Positions 23,257 to 36,135 of a stretch of DNA of 64,000 nt are shown here, one piece after another (position 1 is the first letter of the stretch; each line of letters starts with the position of its first letter). The stretch is from NCBI GenBank assembly GCA_022376465.1, contig JACDTU010000021.1, positions 310,001-374,000 on the forward strand, given 5' to 3'. The translations under genes and the position numbers were made by a program. The DNA is from Cubamyces lactineus (Eukaryota > Basidiomycota > Agaricomycetes > Polyporales > Polyporaceae). A model generated the notes under the pieces. That model made no database searches and was not told the origin of the DNA. It saw only the letters and a list, made by a program, of their open reading frames with translations.

Positions 23257-25504
23257 ATGAAGTGCGTAGTCGATCTCGCGTGGACTATCAGGCCAGCTTC
23301 TGACGCGCAGACCAAGCAGACAGGATTGTCATACGCCCTGTTCGTTTCGCAGACTGACGTGGTTGTCGTCGCAGGCGCTCGCCCTACTTCTTCCTGCACT
23401 GTGCCACGCTGACCCTGTCAACGTGACGGTCGACGACACCTCTTCTCTGATTGTGTACACGCCCGCATCCTCTTGGCATGCGTCCAATGTGCCATGTTCC
23501 ACATGTCTCGCGCCGAGCCCGGACATCGCATACCAGGGCACATGGCATGATGGTACCCACATCATCCCGACAGAGGACCAAGACGACGTACCCACCAGCG
23601 GACAAACTGCCGATGAAGAAAACGCTGGAGAGGATGATGACGACGGAGCCAATGGGGATGGGGATGAGGATAAACACAAGGGTAAGGTTGCAGATGATGC
23701 TCGGAAAAAGAAGAGGCGGCACGCATCTGTGTCAGGTGGCCACACCGCTCTACGTAGACAGACTCCGAGCAGCGATGCTACAAGCAACCCCTTCTTCACT
23801 CCTCACTTCGATAGCGATGATGCGGGGTTTGTGGACCACCCGGTCTCAGCTGAGTTCAATTTCACTGGTGCGTATTCTCTCTCGAAGATCTCGCTGCACA
23901 CTTGGGTCGTTCCGCGGGAGCGGTCATTGTACAGAGCTAATATCTGGTCACAGGCTCGGCTATATTCGTCTACGCGTTGGTTCCCCTTGCGGCGGTTCAT
24001 GCGAACTCAACACCGACGTTCATGAATCTCACGTTCTTCTTGGACTCGCACCCCTCTGGCACCTACCAACATACCGGAACGCCTTCCGGGTCCGGGTTTC
24101 TCCCATCTCAGCTCGTCTTCAGCAAAACGGACTTGGACAACGAACCACACTCAATGTCCATACAAATCGGGCCGGACTCGGTACTCCTCCTAGACTACAT
24201 CGTCTACACTCAAGGGATATCAGGTAGCGCCGGGACGAGCATGAATGGGACGCATTCATCCACTTCGAGCACCCCTGGAGCACAAGAGACGGGGTCAGGT
24301 ACTGGGAGCAGGGCGCCAAGCGGAGGTCCCGGGACTGCCAGCTTGTGCGTATAATTCCCGCTTATATTTCGGGAAGGGTCTATTCACTCACGAATCGAAT
24401 TTTCCTATTCGCTGCGCCGTCCGGATATCTCACTGGCCCTTGATTCGCTCCTGCGTTTTGTACTCCACCCGTTCGTCTCCCCCTCCCTTCCTCTTCTCGC
24501 CTCACCCACCACGCTGCTCTGTCGTTACGACCACCACCATGTCCTCCAGCTCGATGAGCCAGGCAAAATCACGTAACAACATCGCGACCTTCGCAGGCGC
24601 GGTGGGTGGCAGCGTCGGCCTCCTTGCGGTCCTGGCCCTCTCGCTCGCGATCAGCATTTACCGTCGAAGGATGCGCGCTGCACGTCGGGACCGCCAGCTA
24701 CGCACTCAAAATCGCTCACACTCGGATTTCGACAGCGAGTCCTTCCACACTGATGCCTCCGAGGATAGCCCGCCGATGCAAGGCCCCGCTCCCTTCGTCC
24801 CTCGTTATTTCCCTGGGACCGTTGTCCCCGCTCCACCACCACCGTACTCTCCCCCTTCAGAACAGACGACGGCATTGCTCGCTGCGGCGTCTCCTATCTC
24901 GTCTCCGCTCTGGGCTCCCCCGCGGTTACCGGGACCGGGAGAGGATGTTTCGTACGCAGATCAGCCTCCTCCTACACCACCGCCTCTTCCAGAGGACGGT
25001 CTCGACGACTACTTCGCACCCCCATCCTTCCAGATCGCCATATCCTCACCTATACCTGCGATCCTGGCGGGATACTCGCCGGTGCCGACGTCGTCGCCAC
25101 CGGTCAGTTCAACGCCCGTTCCCAGGCTCTCAAATGGGCCCGAATCGAGAGGCGTCTACGCAACGGTCCCTGCAACATCTCGCTCGCGCGCGAATTCAGA
25201 TGCTCAGTCGCAGCGAAGCGACTGGTCTGATCGACCGCCATCGTTTGCGTCGCAGGCGCCGCCTTTGATACCTTTGCCGTCTCAGGAGCAGGAGCAGCAA
25301 TCGTCACAAGGGCCGCAAGGCGTTGGAAGCTCTCAGGTCATGCCGCAGACGTTCAATTCGCCGCACGGGCAGGACCAAGGGCAGGCGCAGGGCCAGAGGC
25401 AGGTGCAAGGTCCAGGTGGGATGCAACAGCATGCGCAGGAGCAGCGGACATCGGATGGAGATCGGCACTCTGTACGCTCTGCGCGGTCGGCGCGGTCACG
25501 ATGA
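23257..25504 (+). CDS. Type I single-pass membrane protein with Pro/Ser/Gln-rich cytoplasmic tail
   Basis: Predicted 621 residues in four coding exons: 23257-23261 (only ATGAA), 23353-23867, 23954-24344 and 24550-25504. Joining exon 1 to 2 gives the signal peptide MKLTWLSSQALALLLPALCH, followed by DPVNVTVDDTSSLIVYTP. The ectodomain has N-glycosylation sequons (NVT, NFT, NLT, NST) and a glutamate/aspartate-rich insert around residues 80-120. It reads on through FNFTGSAIFVYALVPLAAVH and VLLLDYIVYTQ, a beta-sandwich pattern shared by a common basidiomycete membrane family. A Ser/Thr/Gly stalk leads to the membrane segment VGGSVGLLAVLALSLAISIY and a YRRRMRAARRD stop-transfer. The tail is Pro-rich with PPPPYSPPSE, then Gln/Gly-rich. 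Function unknown; the architecture suggests a surface receptor or adhesion sensor. The last intron may instead be an intergenic gap (see findings). Confidence 0.75.
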
Positions 25505-27835
25505 TGCATTGCACCTACTGTATTCCTTCGCATTATTGGTGAGTCTTCTCTCCACCTGCCGTCCTCGCCATCTCCACCCCATCGCCTTGTGCAGTCGTGC
25601 GACGCGCCTCTCTGTTGGCTTACGGCCGACGACCGCCTATGCTCTCAGCGAGAACGCGGTGTGGCGTGGAGCAGCGTGGAAGCGCGTACCTCATAGCTGG
25701 ACATGGCTTCCCACATATTGACGCACTGAGTGCGTTGCTGGAGCAGCATTCCCAGTGGCTTCACCGTCCCGCCCAGCCTTGGTGCGCGCCCTTCCCACCC
25801 TCCTGCCGCATTCGTGCCCGCGCTCGCACGACTGCTATTTCCCGCCCGCCTGCGCTCTCATACTCTTCTTCGTACGGACCATCGCTGACATGTGACCTGT
25901 TCCTTGCTGACAGACCCGCACTGGCCCTGGCACGACCCCTCGCCCGTTCACCGCCGTGGCGATATACGCACACATACCTTCGGCATCACTGGCACGGATG
26001 TAACTTAGTAGAGACCCCGTCGACATCGCATTCATCGACTTTGTTTATTCGCATAACGTGTATGTACAATACTGGCTCCACCGTAGGCGATTATAGGTGC
26101 ACCCCAGCGCGCGGGTGGTTCAGGTGTATTGCATGGGGGCGATCCCCGCGATGACCGAGCTCCACAGCCAACGAGGGAAAGTATGTGTCAGTCGTTCTCA
26201 GCATGATGCATGGGCATCGGTGAGATGGAGCCGTGATAGAGGTCTTGGAGGCAAGTACGCGTGTTGCAAAGATGGCAATCCCGCCCGTTGGAGTTATCGC
26301 CAGACCACAAACCTGGCTGTCGGGCCCGAAGGCGGGAGGGCTGGTGGTATCAGTTCACTTTGTCCCCTACTACTCTGCTCCAACAGGCAAATAGCGTGGG
26401 TCTTCGGCGCACATGAGGCTCGGATACCTTCTCCGCTCCCACAGCACACCGGCTATCCGGAGAGCGTGTTAATCCTTCATTTGCACAACGTGCAGATGTG
26501 TCACGGGTCGGCCTCACTCAGCAAGTAGTTTTACATCCCATGAATGGTTGTGCAGACACGACTATGTTCAAGCTGGTGTGTTGAGGGACTGCACCCGCCT
26601 CCGGCCCCTGCTCGGTTTTTCCTATTGGTCGGCCGACACAAAGAGATCTTACTGGCTGCTGCAGTATGAGCGCACCCTCGGTCTTACGGCGGACAACGTG
26701 AAATTCCCCTTGAGGATCTTGGAGGAGCGGAGAGACTCGCTCTAGAGGCGACGGAGCCAATCGGAAGGATAGTGCGGGGAAAGCTAGGATGATGTCCGGA
26801 ATGAGAAACCGAGGCCAGCATTTGAAGAAGCGCGATAAGAGGTAGCTATGAGGATTCCTATGTGATCAACACTGATCCTTCCCCTTGTGAGACCATGCCA
26901 AGCCTCGACGGACTTGTTCTTCGAGGAGTCCTCGGGAATTCGACCGTGGTAACAGATGGGGACGCATTTTGATGAGAGTCTGCTGATCAGACGGAAATTG
27001 GGGGCACATAGTCCATGCGATGCATCCAAAGCAATCGTCTGGAATCAATGACGAAATCATTGGGATACCTTTACCATGCCACGCGATGCAGTACTAGTGT
27101 GCAGCCTGTATCTGTCACTAAAATCGCACTTGTTGTCTTGTTACAGACAGATGCAATACTCACAGGACATGGTCCTACCTAGTTCTGTAGATGTACCTGT
27201 AGAAAACATTTGCAGATTAAGCTGCTTGCGAAGAAGCCTCCGTGGATTATAGCACCATTGCTTTTAAATAGTGTGACTCGGGTAGCAAGGTAGCCATGAT
27301 TCCGTCAATCTACAAGCATTCTTCGCGCTTAGCTATGAGCTACTGTCCTCTAGTTAGTGTACATCCTAGCCATGGTACCGGTGGTGACAGAGATAGAGCA
27401 GCCAGATTCGAAGAAGCGCCCATGCCCGGGTGGCGTTGAATAGCCTCGAGGCATTGGCGATAAGGTTCGCTGACATGGGCGTCTAATGACGCGCGTACCT
27501 ACACGCTTGTGATACTACACTTGCATGTTATTACCGCCCACCATCATCGCCCACAATATACATGGAACACAGCAATTAGAAGGTAGTATAGAGACATAAG
27601 GTAGTGTATGATTAAAAGATTGATGTATGGGTGCTGATAATTCCACAGGTCTGAAGATTTGAATCTCGACGGCAGGAGACGCTCCTGCCATACTAACCAG
27701 TCCAGCTTGAGCCGGTCGCCAGGTAGGGAGAACATACTTTCAGAGACGCGATAAGCCTACTCCGTAGTAGGTTCTTTGTTTACGTTGTGCTGAGCTGAAA
27801 CTGACGTACCGATCCACCCAGCGCATCTTCACACG
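25505..27835. other. Intergenic 2.3 kb, nothing firmly recognised
   Basis: No gene supported. An ORF at 26548-26745 (ending RTLGLTADNVKFPLRILEER) has a protein-like composition, but I find no family, start context or neighbouring exon. A 7-bp perfect hairpin at 27671-27689 within a tRNA-like context on the minus strand is discussed under findings. Confidence 0.4.
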
Positions 27836-30217
27836 ATGGCATTGAAACGCTACAGTTACAGCGTGGACGGGACGATTCCAATCCCAGCGCTATTGTATGA
27901 CGACGAAGTCCTTCTCGCATCACAGGATGGAGTAGGCATTTACGATGGGTAGGCATATGAATTGCCGCAATCCCGCATCCTCGGAGTATCTCATAATTTC
28001 TGTCTTAGCCCACAGAAGGCGCCGCACCACCAAGCAGGGACAGTTCATGTCACGACGCACAGGCTCTTTTACATCGACAATGCACACCAATTCTCACGGT
28101 CGTTCGCAGTGGATCTGTCTCATGTTGCGCGCACAGAATACTACGCTGGACTGTTCACCAGTTCCGCGAAGGTCACCCTTTACTGCAATGCGCTTCCTGC
28201 TGCAACAAAGGACGTGGGGTCAACCAATCAAGGGACATCGCGATCGAATCCTAGCACAGTGGAGTTCTGGGAATGCGAGGTTTGCAGCAATCGAAATCCT
28301 ATCGGGTTGACTTCGACAGGGTCTATGGTCTGCGCTCTCTGTGGGGTGCCCAGGGCATCCATGAAGGCATCGATTGAAATTCCGTCTAGGTCTAAGCCTA
28401 CGTCGACTATGCATTCTGTGTCAACATCCGTACCGTCATCATCGCTCAACCTGGCTAAGCTCAGCCTTTCGGGCTCGAGCTCACCTTCTCCAGCCAGTCC
28501 GGATGCGGAGAACGAGCCCAAAGAAATTTCGTGCATTGCCTGTACATTCCTCAACAACCCGCTCCTTTCTAACTGTGAGATATGCGGGACGCCCTTGCCT
28601 AAGAAACCATCCAGGCTACACCCTCCGGCGAAATCTGCGCCAACTTCGCGACCGACAACTCCGGCGGTCGACGTTGACGAGGACTTCGAGGACACCCCGG
28701 ACAAGCGGATGATCAGGTTGAGCTTCCGTAAGGGCGGAGACAAGGCGTTCTATAACGTGCTGAAGAGAAGCTTACTCGGAAAGGCTTGGGAGGTGAGATG
28801 ATCGTCCACCCCTCCACATACAGTTGCTCACTGTCTTCGATGGTACTTCGATATAGAGTAAGGCCACTGCCGCGTCCGCATCCCAATCTCCATCTTCCGG
28901 GCCCTCTTCTCGACCCCTGGGTCAATCCGGGATCAGTAAGTCTGATCATCTCACCTCAATAATCCCCCGAATTGACATTTACCCAAAGATGGGATCCTGC
29001 GCTCTGTTGAGACAACGGCAAACGCCTCACAATCGAACATGGAGGACGCGCTCGCAGATCTAGAAGCACTCATGGTGAAGTGGAAGGATATGGTCAAGCT
29101 CGCACAAGACCTCAACGACCGCCTTACCGCCGCTTCGACCCCTGCGCCGTCTGTCCTTCCTGGGATCCAGGGTGGTCGCTCGACGCCTGTAACCACACTT
29201 GCAACGCAGGCCGTCGAGCCAGAAGAGGCGACCTTCATTCGGTCGTCTCTCGCGCAGCTCGGGCTCCAAATGACGAACGCGCCAGTTACTCAGGACATGG
29301 TCCGGGACGAGCGGAACTGGTACGAGGAGCTCGCACGCGAACTCGCGGGCGTGCTAGAGGGCACTGGCGGTAAGAACGAGGGAATGATGCGCAAACGCGG
29401 CATCATTGGCTTGGACGAGGTGTGGGGCGGCTGGAACCGCGCACGCGGAGTCGGTGAGTGAACGCGTCCCACCGTATCGTCTCGCACGGATTCTTTTCGA
29501 CGGTTCGTGCGGGAACAGATTTTCCCTTCATGCTTCGGCGTTGCTGTTCCCTGCTGCGCGACGTGCACAAACTCACTGATCGTCTTTCTGCCCCTTCTTC
29601 TGTCGCAGCGCTAATACCCCCGGCAACCTTCCTGCAAGTGCTTCCACAGCTGCCTAGCTTCACGCACCCTCCGATCCGGATGCGGACGTTCGTCGCTTCA
29701 GGGCTCTCGGTGCTGCACACACCGCCATACGGCAGCGCAGCGTTTGCTTCTCGGCTCGTAGGCCTCCTAACGCTCGGTGAGTTGTTCATCTCTCATGCCG
29801 GCTCCACCATTCTCATCTCTCTCTACCGCCCTTCCTGTTGCCGCTGCTGCGCATACATGACCGACACCTCACACTCCCTGCACGCTCAAATCCTTCGCTC
29901 CGCCCGTCCTCCTGCGCTACTGCGCGTCACTGCCTCATCACTTAGCGGGACCCCGCACAACGGTCGAGATCGCACAGGAGGAGGACCTTCCGATCGGACT
30001 CACGCAGGAGATGGTCGACGAAGTAGAAACCGCCGGAGAGATATGCAGAGACGAAGGCGGATCTGGCATCTCCTTGTTCTCCGGTCTCGGCGCCGGGCCC
30101 CCAGGCGCGGGTGCAGGCGCAAGTGCGGGTTGGGCGGCGAGCGGGGGCGGTGAGGTCAGGTGGTGGGTCAACCTTTTCCGGGGGTACGTCTGGGATGGCC
30201 ACCAGGACTCCGACTAG
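27836..30217 (+). CDS. VPS36: ESCRT-II subunit Vps36
   Basis: Predicted 626 residues in six exons: 27836-27948, 28009-28792, 28857-28935, 28989-29453, 29609-29776 and 29946-30217. Vps36 is part of ESCRT-II, which sorts ubiquitinated cargo on endosomes into multivesicular bodies. The split GLUE domain starts at residue 1 (RYSYSVDGTIPIPALLYDDE; GTVHVTTHRLFYID) and resumes at MIRLSFRKGGDKAFYNVLKR. Two NZF zinc fingers are inserted between: CEVCSNRNPIGL..CALCGVP (CxxC..CxxC) and CIACTFLNNPLLSNCEICG, giving ubiquitin or ESCRT-I binding as in yeast Vps36. The C-terminal EAP45 winged helices follow (MRKRGIIGLDEVW, FLQVLPQLPSF, TVEIAQEEDLPIGLTQEMVD) and the protein ends VRWWVNLFRGYVWDG. The last intron (29777-29945, 169 nt) is long for this gene. 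Confidence 0.94.
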
Positions 30218-31947
30218 CCTCCACCCGGACGGCTTGCTGGGTCTCCGTGCTCAACATCGTGCCCAAAACTCTGGTATTAGGACTCGCTAGGAGCGTTGGC
30301 GGTGTGTGGGTGTGGCTCGCCGATCGTACCTGCGCTGTGCAGGTTTCGCAGTGCCGGCGGCATTGCTCGCGTGCCAGGCCGCCCTGACATTCCCCCTAAA
30401 TACCGGCTCGTCAGCGACCCGATCGTGGTGTACATATTCGTGCGCAACACTATGGACCTGGAGAGCGCTACAGTACCCGTTGCCCCGACTCGGAGTGCTC
30501 GATCCATGACGGCGTGCCGTCTCGCGGAGGACCAGCACTATGGCTTGACCATGAACGACCTCAGCTCAACGATCACTACGGGTAGTTCACTGGCCACCAG
30601 CTTCACTCCGAGGACCCTCGGAATGTCGGGCTTGCCTCTGAATTTGAAAGAGGGGCTAGTACGACCCGATGCTGCACCGCAACGCCACTGCGCGTGCCAG
30701 TGGGCGCTCCTTTTGCACGTTGACCCGTATGAGTCCCGCATGCTAGTGAGTGGCTAGTGAATAAGACCTGAGCCTCAAGACACTCAAAGGTAAGTAGCCT
30801 GTTGGAGAGGCTATCCTTGGAGGCTAGTTTGCCTGCCTCGTCATGTTGTCTGCGATAAAAACGAGATAACTCCCCCTTTAGGGAAACTCCTCTTCCTGCT
30901 TAGACCGGGGTATACGACACATACACCCACAAGTCCGTGCCCCTTGGCGCTGACAGAGACCTTGCGTTCATTCCATGTCTGTTATTCTTCCTGCGTTGTC
31001 GTAGCTCTTTACGATGCAATAGCAGCCTACATGGCAAACACCGGTTCACTTAGACTGGTTTACCTTCCGCAGGTGCAGAGTCCGAAGCCTAGCGATGGAA
31101 AAAGCACGGCGCATTACGATTCATGACGATGCAAACAGTAGAGCAACTGTAACATTAGTTGAAGGGGCCGCTCGGGCGAGCTCGAGCATTACGTGAGTGA
31201 GTACCAACTAATCCGAGCCGAAGCGTGGGGCAGCGGGTCGACATCGACACACACACGGCGGTCCTGGGGTCGGGGCATCTGAATCATCATAAAGAAGATA
31301 GGTAATACGGTAGGGTAGAGAGGCTATGATATCGACACACGACGACGACGACATGACGATGGGCGATAAAAAGTGACTATACAAACGTGCAACGGAAGAG
31401 CGAGGGAGGTAGCGCCTGGCGCCATGATTAATGGTTGTTGGAAGGCGAATTAGTAGTAGAAGTAATTTGTGAGGGGCGCGGGTGGGTACCACGGGCTCGG
31501 AGGAGTGCTTGTAGGTGCCGGTGAGCATGCATGCCACCGGACGTTGTTGCATCTCGAGTCCTGACGAGCCACACGCGCGCGAGTCCGGACTTGCCAGGAA
31601 AGATGTGCGAAAGGAGGAAGATGAATCCGAAGTTGTGATGCGGCGTGAGGTGATGTTTAACGATAGCGAGCATTTCGTGATTGAGAGGGATAGAAATAGA
31701 GATAGAGAGAGACGGAGAGGAAGCTACGAGAGAGGTCGATAAAAAGCGTCGTTTTGATACAGGCGCGAGGAAAGAGGATAGAGAGAAACAGCAGTGTGTG
31801 TGAGGGAGGATTAGATTGGTATACGATATGCTTCGTCGTAGGAAAGCAGTGAAGGGGCGCGATTAAGCATTGTATAGTAGAATGGTAGCTGGTAGTGGTG
31901 ATGGCAGTAATAATAGTAGACATAATCTCTTCCTTACGAGGTCATGT
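30218..31947. other. Intergenic between convergent VPS36 and STE12
   Basis: 1.7 kb between two convergently transcribed genes. It holds both 3' ends and no supported gene. Low-complexity purine-rich sequence at about 31600-31860 (AGAGAGAGACGGAGAGG) probably belongs to the STE12 3' UTR. ORFs here are short and not protein-like. Confidence 0.5.
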
Positions 31948-34900
31948 TCAAAGCGAATGATGAGGATGAGGCTGGGCAAAGTACTCCGACGACGACTGCT
32001 GCTGAGCGGCGTACTGTGCCTCCGCGAGGCCATACGCAGATTGCTGGTGGTGCGCCATGTCCGAGTACGACATCGGCGAGTCGGTGCGGTACACGGCGGA
32101 CGCGTACTGCGCCGCGGCCATGCTCTCCGCCTCCATCTGGTCGAGCGAGAGCATCTGGCGCATCTGCTCCTGCAGCTGCCCGCTCGGGTTCCCATTGGAG
32201 CTCGAGCGCGAGTGCCCGTGTATGCGCGCCGGCGCGCCCTCATAGCCAAGCGGAACCGTGTACGCCATTGGGCTCGACTGCGCCGAGCGCGACGACGCGG
32301 GCTGGTGGTGTCCAGGCACGGCGTAGGGGTGGTACGACCGCGCACTCGCTGCCGACGCCGGCGCTGCGCCCTGTCCAGGACTGCTCCCGTGCGCATGGCC
32401 GCCGTTGCCGTTGCCGTTGCTAGAGTCGGAGAGCGCAGCGCTGAATGGGCGCCGGATGGACTCGCCGTAGCGGGGGATGGACGGCGTCGCGCTGCGATGG
32501 CGGCGGATCGGGCCCAGGCCGGCGCTCGAGATAGGAGCGCCGCTCGTCGTGCTCCCGCCCGCGCCGAGCGGGAGCTCGGACGGGTAGAGCGTGGCGTGGT
32601 CGAACGTGAGCTTGTGGCTCGGCGCGGAAATGGACGTGACGTATTCGCCGAGGCCGCCCGTGGTGTGGTAGGACGCGTCGAGGCGCGCCGCGTGCGAGAG
32701 GTGGAGGCCGCTCGCCGTCGAGAACGCTGACGCGGGGCCCGGGCTGCTGTGGTGAGGAAGGGAGGAGGGGATCGTCGCCCATTGCGAATCGGGCGAGTGC
32801 TGTTGCTGGCTCGTTGCGGTCAGGTAGGGGCTCGTCTCGGGGGACGCGCGGAGCATATGCCCTGAGTTGTCGTAGAATATGCTCTGAGCCTGGCTACGCT
32901 CGGCCACCGCGTCAGGCGCGGACGTCGAGGACGTCGCCGCGCCCGTGAGCGATACCGCACCGGTCGTCGTGAGGAGGCCCTCTTCGTCGCCCTGGACTTC
33001 ATGCACCTGCCCGCGCACCTCGACCTCGCACATCTGCACGCTCGTGATCCCGCCGACGCCGGGCAAGTACCCCTCGATGTCGTCCTCCAGCTCGTCCTCC
33101 GCGTCCGCATCCGCACCGTCCGGCACGCCCACCGCCATGCCCATGCCCACATTCATGCCCATCGCGCTGTTCATCTCCGCCGCAGCGGCCGCGGCCGCCT
33201 CCCTACGTTCATGCGTGCGCACGTGCTGTGCGAGGTTGTCCGAGCGCGAGAACCGCTTCGGGCAGCGGTCGCACGGGAAGGGCCGCTCGAGCGTGTGCGT
33301 GCGGAGGTGCCGCCGGAGGTGCTCCATCCGCTTGAACATGCGCCCGCACGAGAAGAGCGGGCAGACGAACACCTTGGTGCGTGGGCCCGCGTCGCCGAGT
33401 GTGCCCATTCCCGTGCCCATGCCCATCCCTACGCTGCCGAGGCCCATGTCCATCTCGAGGTCGAGGTCGACCCCGGCGGTAAGCCCGGAGGAGGAAGAAG
33501 AAGAGCCCGAGGGACCGGCGTTGGGGGGCACCCATCCGGTCGTGATCGGCTGTCCGACTGAGGCAGGGAGGCCGTAGGGGTCCGTGAGCGCGCGCGAGTG
33601 GGGAGAAGGGTGCGTAAAGTCGACGATAGGGAACGTGTGCCGTTGCTCGAGGTGAGGGCGCTGCGACTGGCCGTATTGCTGTGGTTGCTGCTGCTGTTGT
33701 CCGGCTGCGAAGTCGCCCGCACTGGAGAGGCCGTACACCATATCCATATCGTACCCGCCCGACTGAGAAGACGAGGCAGCCGAGTTTGAGCCCGCGACGC
33801 CAGGGCCAGTGAGGCCAGAGAGGAACGGCAGTTTGCCCTGGACCGCGCCCTGAACCGCAGCCGCTGCAAACTCGTCCATCGCGCGGCGCTGGCGCTCCTT
33901 CTGGGACACGACGAGGTCCGGGTTCGCGCCAAACTCGGCGCGCGCCCCGGTCGCGAACATGTCGCTCGCGCTCAGCCGCATCGTGTCCCGCCCGAACCTG
34001 TCCAGCTGCGGCTCGCGGTACGCACCGCCGAGCGCAGCGTACGCGCCACCGCTCCCGCTCGACCCTCCCGCACCGCCGTTCACGCCCGGAAACTCGCCTC
34101 CGTCGTACCCGAACGCACCAGGATGGATCGCCGCTGCCGAGGACATCTCTGCGCCGGACGCGCCGCCCGCAGGTGGGGACTTGCGGCCCTTCGGCACCTT
34201 CTTGCGGCGCTGCTTGTACGTCGGCGAGCCCTCAAAGAGGGAGAACATCGGGAAGAAGGGCGAGTGCGGCCCGTTGAGCGCGCTCGGCTTCTTCTTCTTA
34301 CCACCGCTCTTCTCCTTGCCCGCCGCGCTGGAGCTGTCGTCCGCATCGTCCGCATCGCTGCTCGCAGAGTGTTCGCCTTCGCTGGCAGCGACCGAGCGCG
34401 CACGGCCCTCGTCGCTGTCCTCCGCGTCACCGCCGCTGCCGCTCCCGGATGCAGACGCAGACGCATCGTCGGTCGCGCGGCGGACGGCCGCCTCGAGCTC
34501 ACCCTCACCTTCCCGCGTGCCGTGCGCCTTGGAGAACTGCTCGTAGAGCGAGCGCTTGGGGTCGTACGTGAAGGAGAGCGCGGGCTCGCCGACGACGACG
34601 GTCGTCGGCTCGAGGCCCATCTTCTCGCGCTTGAGATCGCGCTCGAGCGCATCGAGGAAGAGCCGATCGTGCGGCACGGAGAACCTGTGCGGGGAGAGAT
34701 GTATGGTCAGCGCTCATGTTCGGAATCGGCTTCGGGCGGCGGAGACGGAGACGGAGACGGAGGCAGAGAAACGAGAGCGCACACGGAGAGAAGAAGGAAA
34801 CAGCATGAGAAGACGCGAAGGGCGTAAGGTTGTGGAAATGCGCGGATGTGCAGATGAAAAGATGCGCAGGCGGAAAGATGAGAGGATGAATGAATGAGAA

Positions 34901-36101
34901 GATGGCCGTGATGGTGGTGTGCTCTGCGGATGATCACGATGCACATCCCCCATCCCCCATCCACCGACGACGAGTGTACGTTCGAATCAGCGAATCAAGG
35001 GAAGAGGAAAGAGACCAGGCCGGGCGCGCAGCAGCGGAGCTCAACCGCGACGACGACAGCGCGGAGCGGAGAGCAGAAAGAGGGACGAGCACCGAAGCGA
35101 CAGGCGCAAGGTCGCCGAATGCACAAGAGAAATGGAAGACGCGAACATATCAACGGCATTCAAGACCTTCGTCGTGCCCTGAAGCCGAAGCTCCAAATCC
35201 GACGGGCGAAGGCCGTCAGCGAAGACAACGCGGGCGACCGATCGTCACCATCCACGCACGTCCGCCGTCCACTGTCTGCCGTCCACCATCCACCGCGCGC
35301 TCCGTCCCTGCGTCGTGCGAAGCCTCTCCATACCGCGCGCCCAAAAAACCGCGCAAAGGCAAAGAGAAGATCACAAGACGCACGACCGACCGCGCGGGGC
35401 GATGCCAAGGAGGGCGCACGAACGAATCTGAAATCGAAATCTGGGAGAAACAGAAACGAAGCAAGCAAATGCGGGATGCACGGAGATGCGGAGATACGGA
35501 GGGCGGCCGAGACAGCCACCAGCACCAGAACCAGCACCGGCACGAAGCACGCTAGTGAGTGGTGGATCACGGCAGCGGCCCCTAGCGTTCGTTGGTGGAG
35601 GTGATGGCGAAGATGGCGAAGATGGAGAGATGGGGGCGATGGGTTGGTCTGTGGTCTGTACGGGACCAGAGGCCGGGAATGATGGAGGAGGAGAGGGGAG
35701 CGAGAGGGGAGAGAGGGGAGGCGGTGCCGGCGCTCAGCGCTCAGCGCTGTGCGCCGATTGTGCTTGCGCCACGGAGAGCGCGGCGCAGGCCTGGCGTACG
35801 TGGCTGACTATGCAGAGATAGATGTGCGGGACAGAACGGCGAACTCGAGAGCAAAGGAACAGAACGCGCGCGCGATAGGGAGAGGAGAGAGAGAACTAGA
35901 GAGAGAAATCGAGAGCAAGGAAAAACGCGGCTCACCAATAAAACACCTTCTGCTTCTTCTGCGTCCGGATGCACTGGTACTTGAACAGCAAGTCCAAGAA
36001 CGGCGACTGCAAAACAAAAAACGAAAAGCGCAACAGCGCAGTGTCGTCAGCGATCGTGTCCCTCCGAAAATCCGTGATGCAAAGAAAGTCCAAAATGCAA
36101 T

Positions 36102-36135
<34 letters not shown>

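Noticed and set aside
31870..32730. 286-codon plus-strand ORF opposite STE12 exon 3, and similar ORFs at 33001-33561 and 34123-34827
   Set aside because: Arg/Ala/Val-rich translations of GC-rich antisense strand; the STE12 frame is clearly the coding one with intact zinc fingers.
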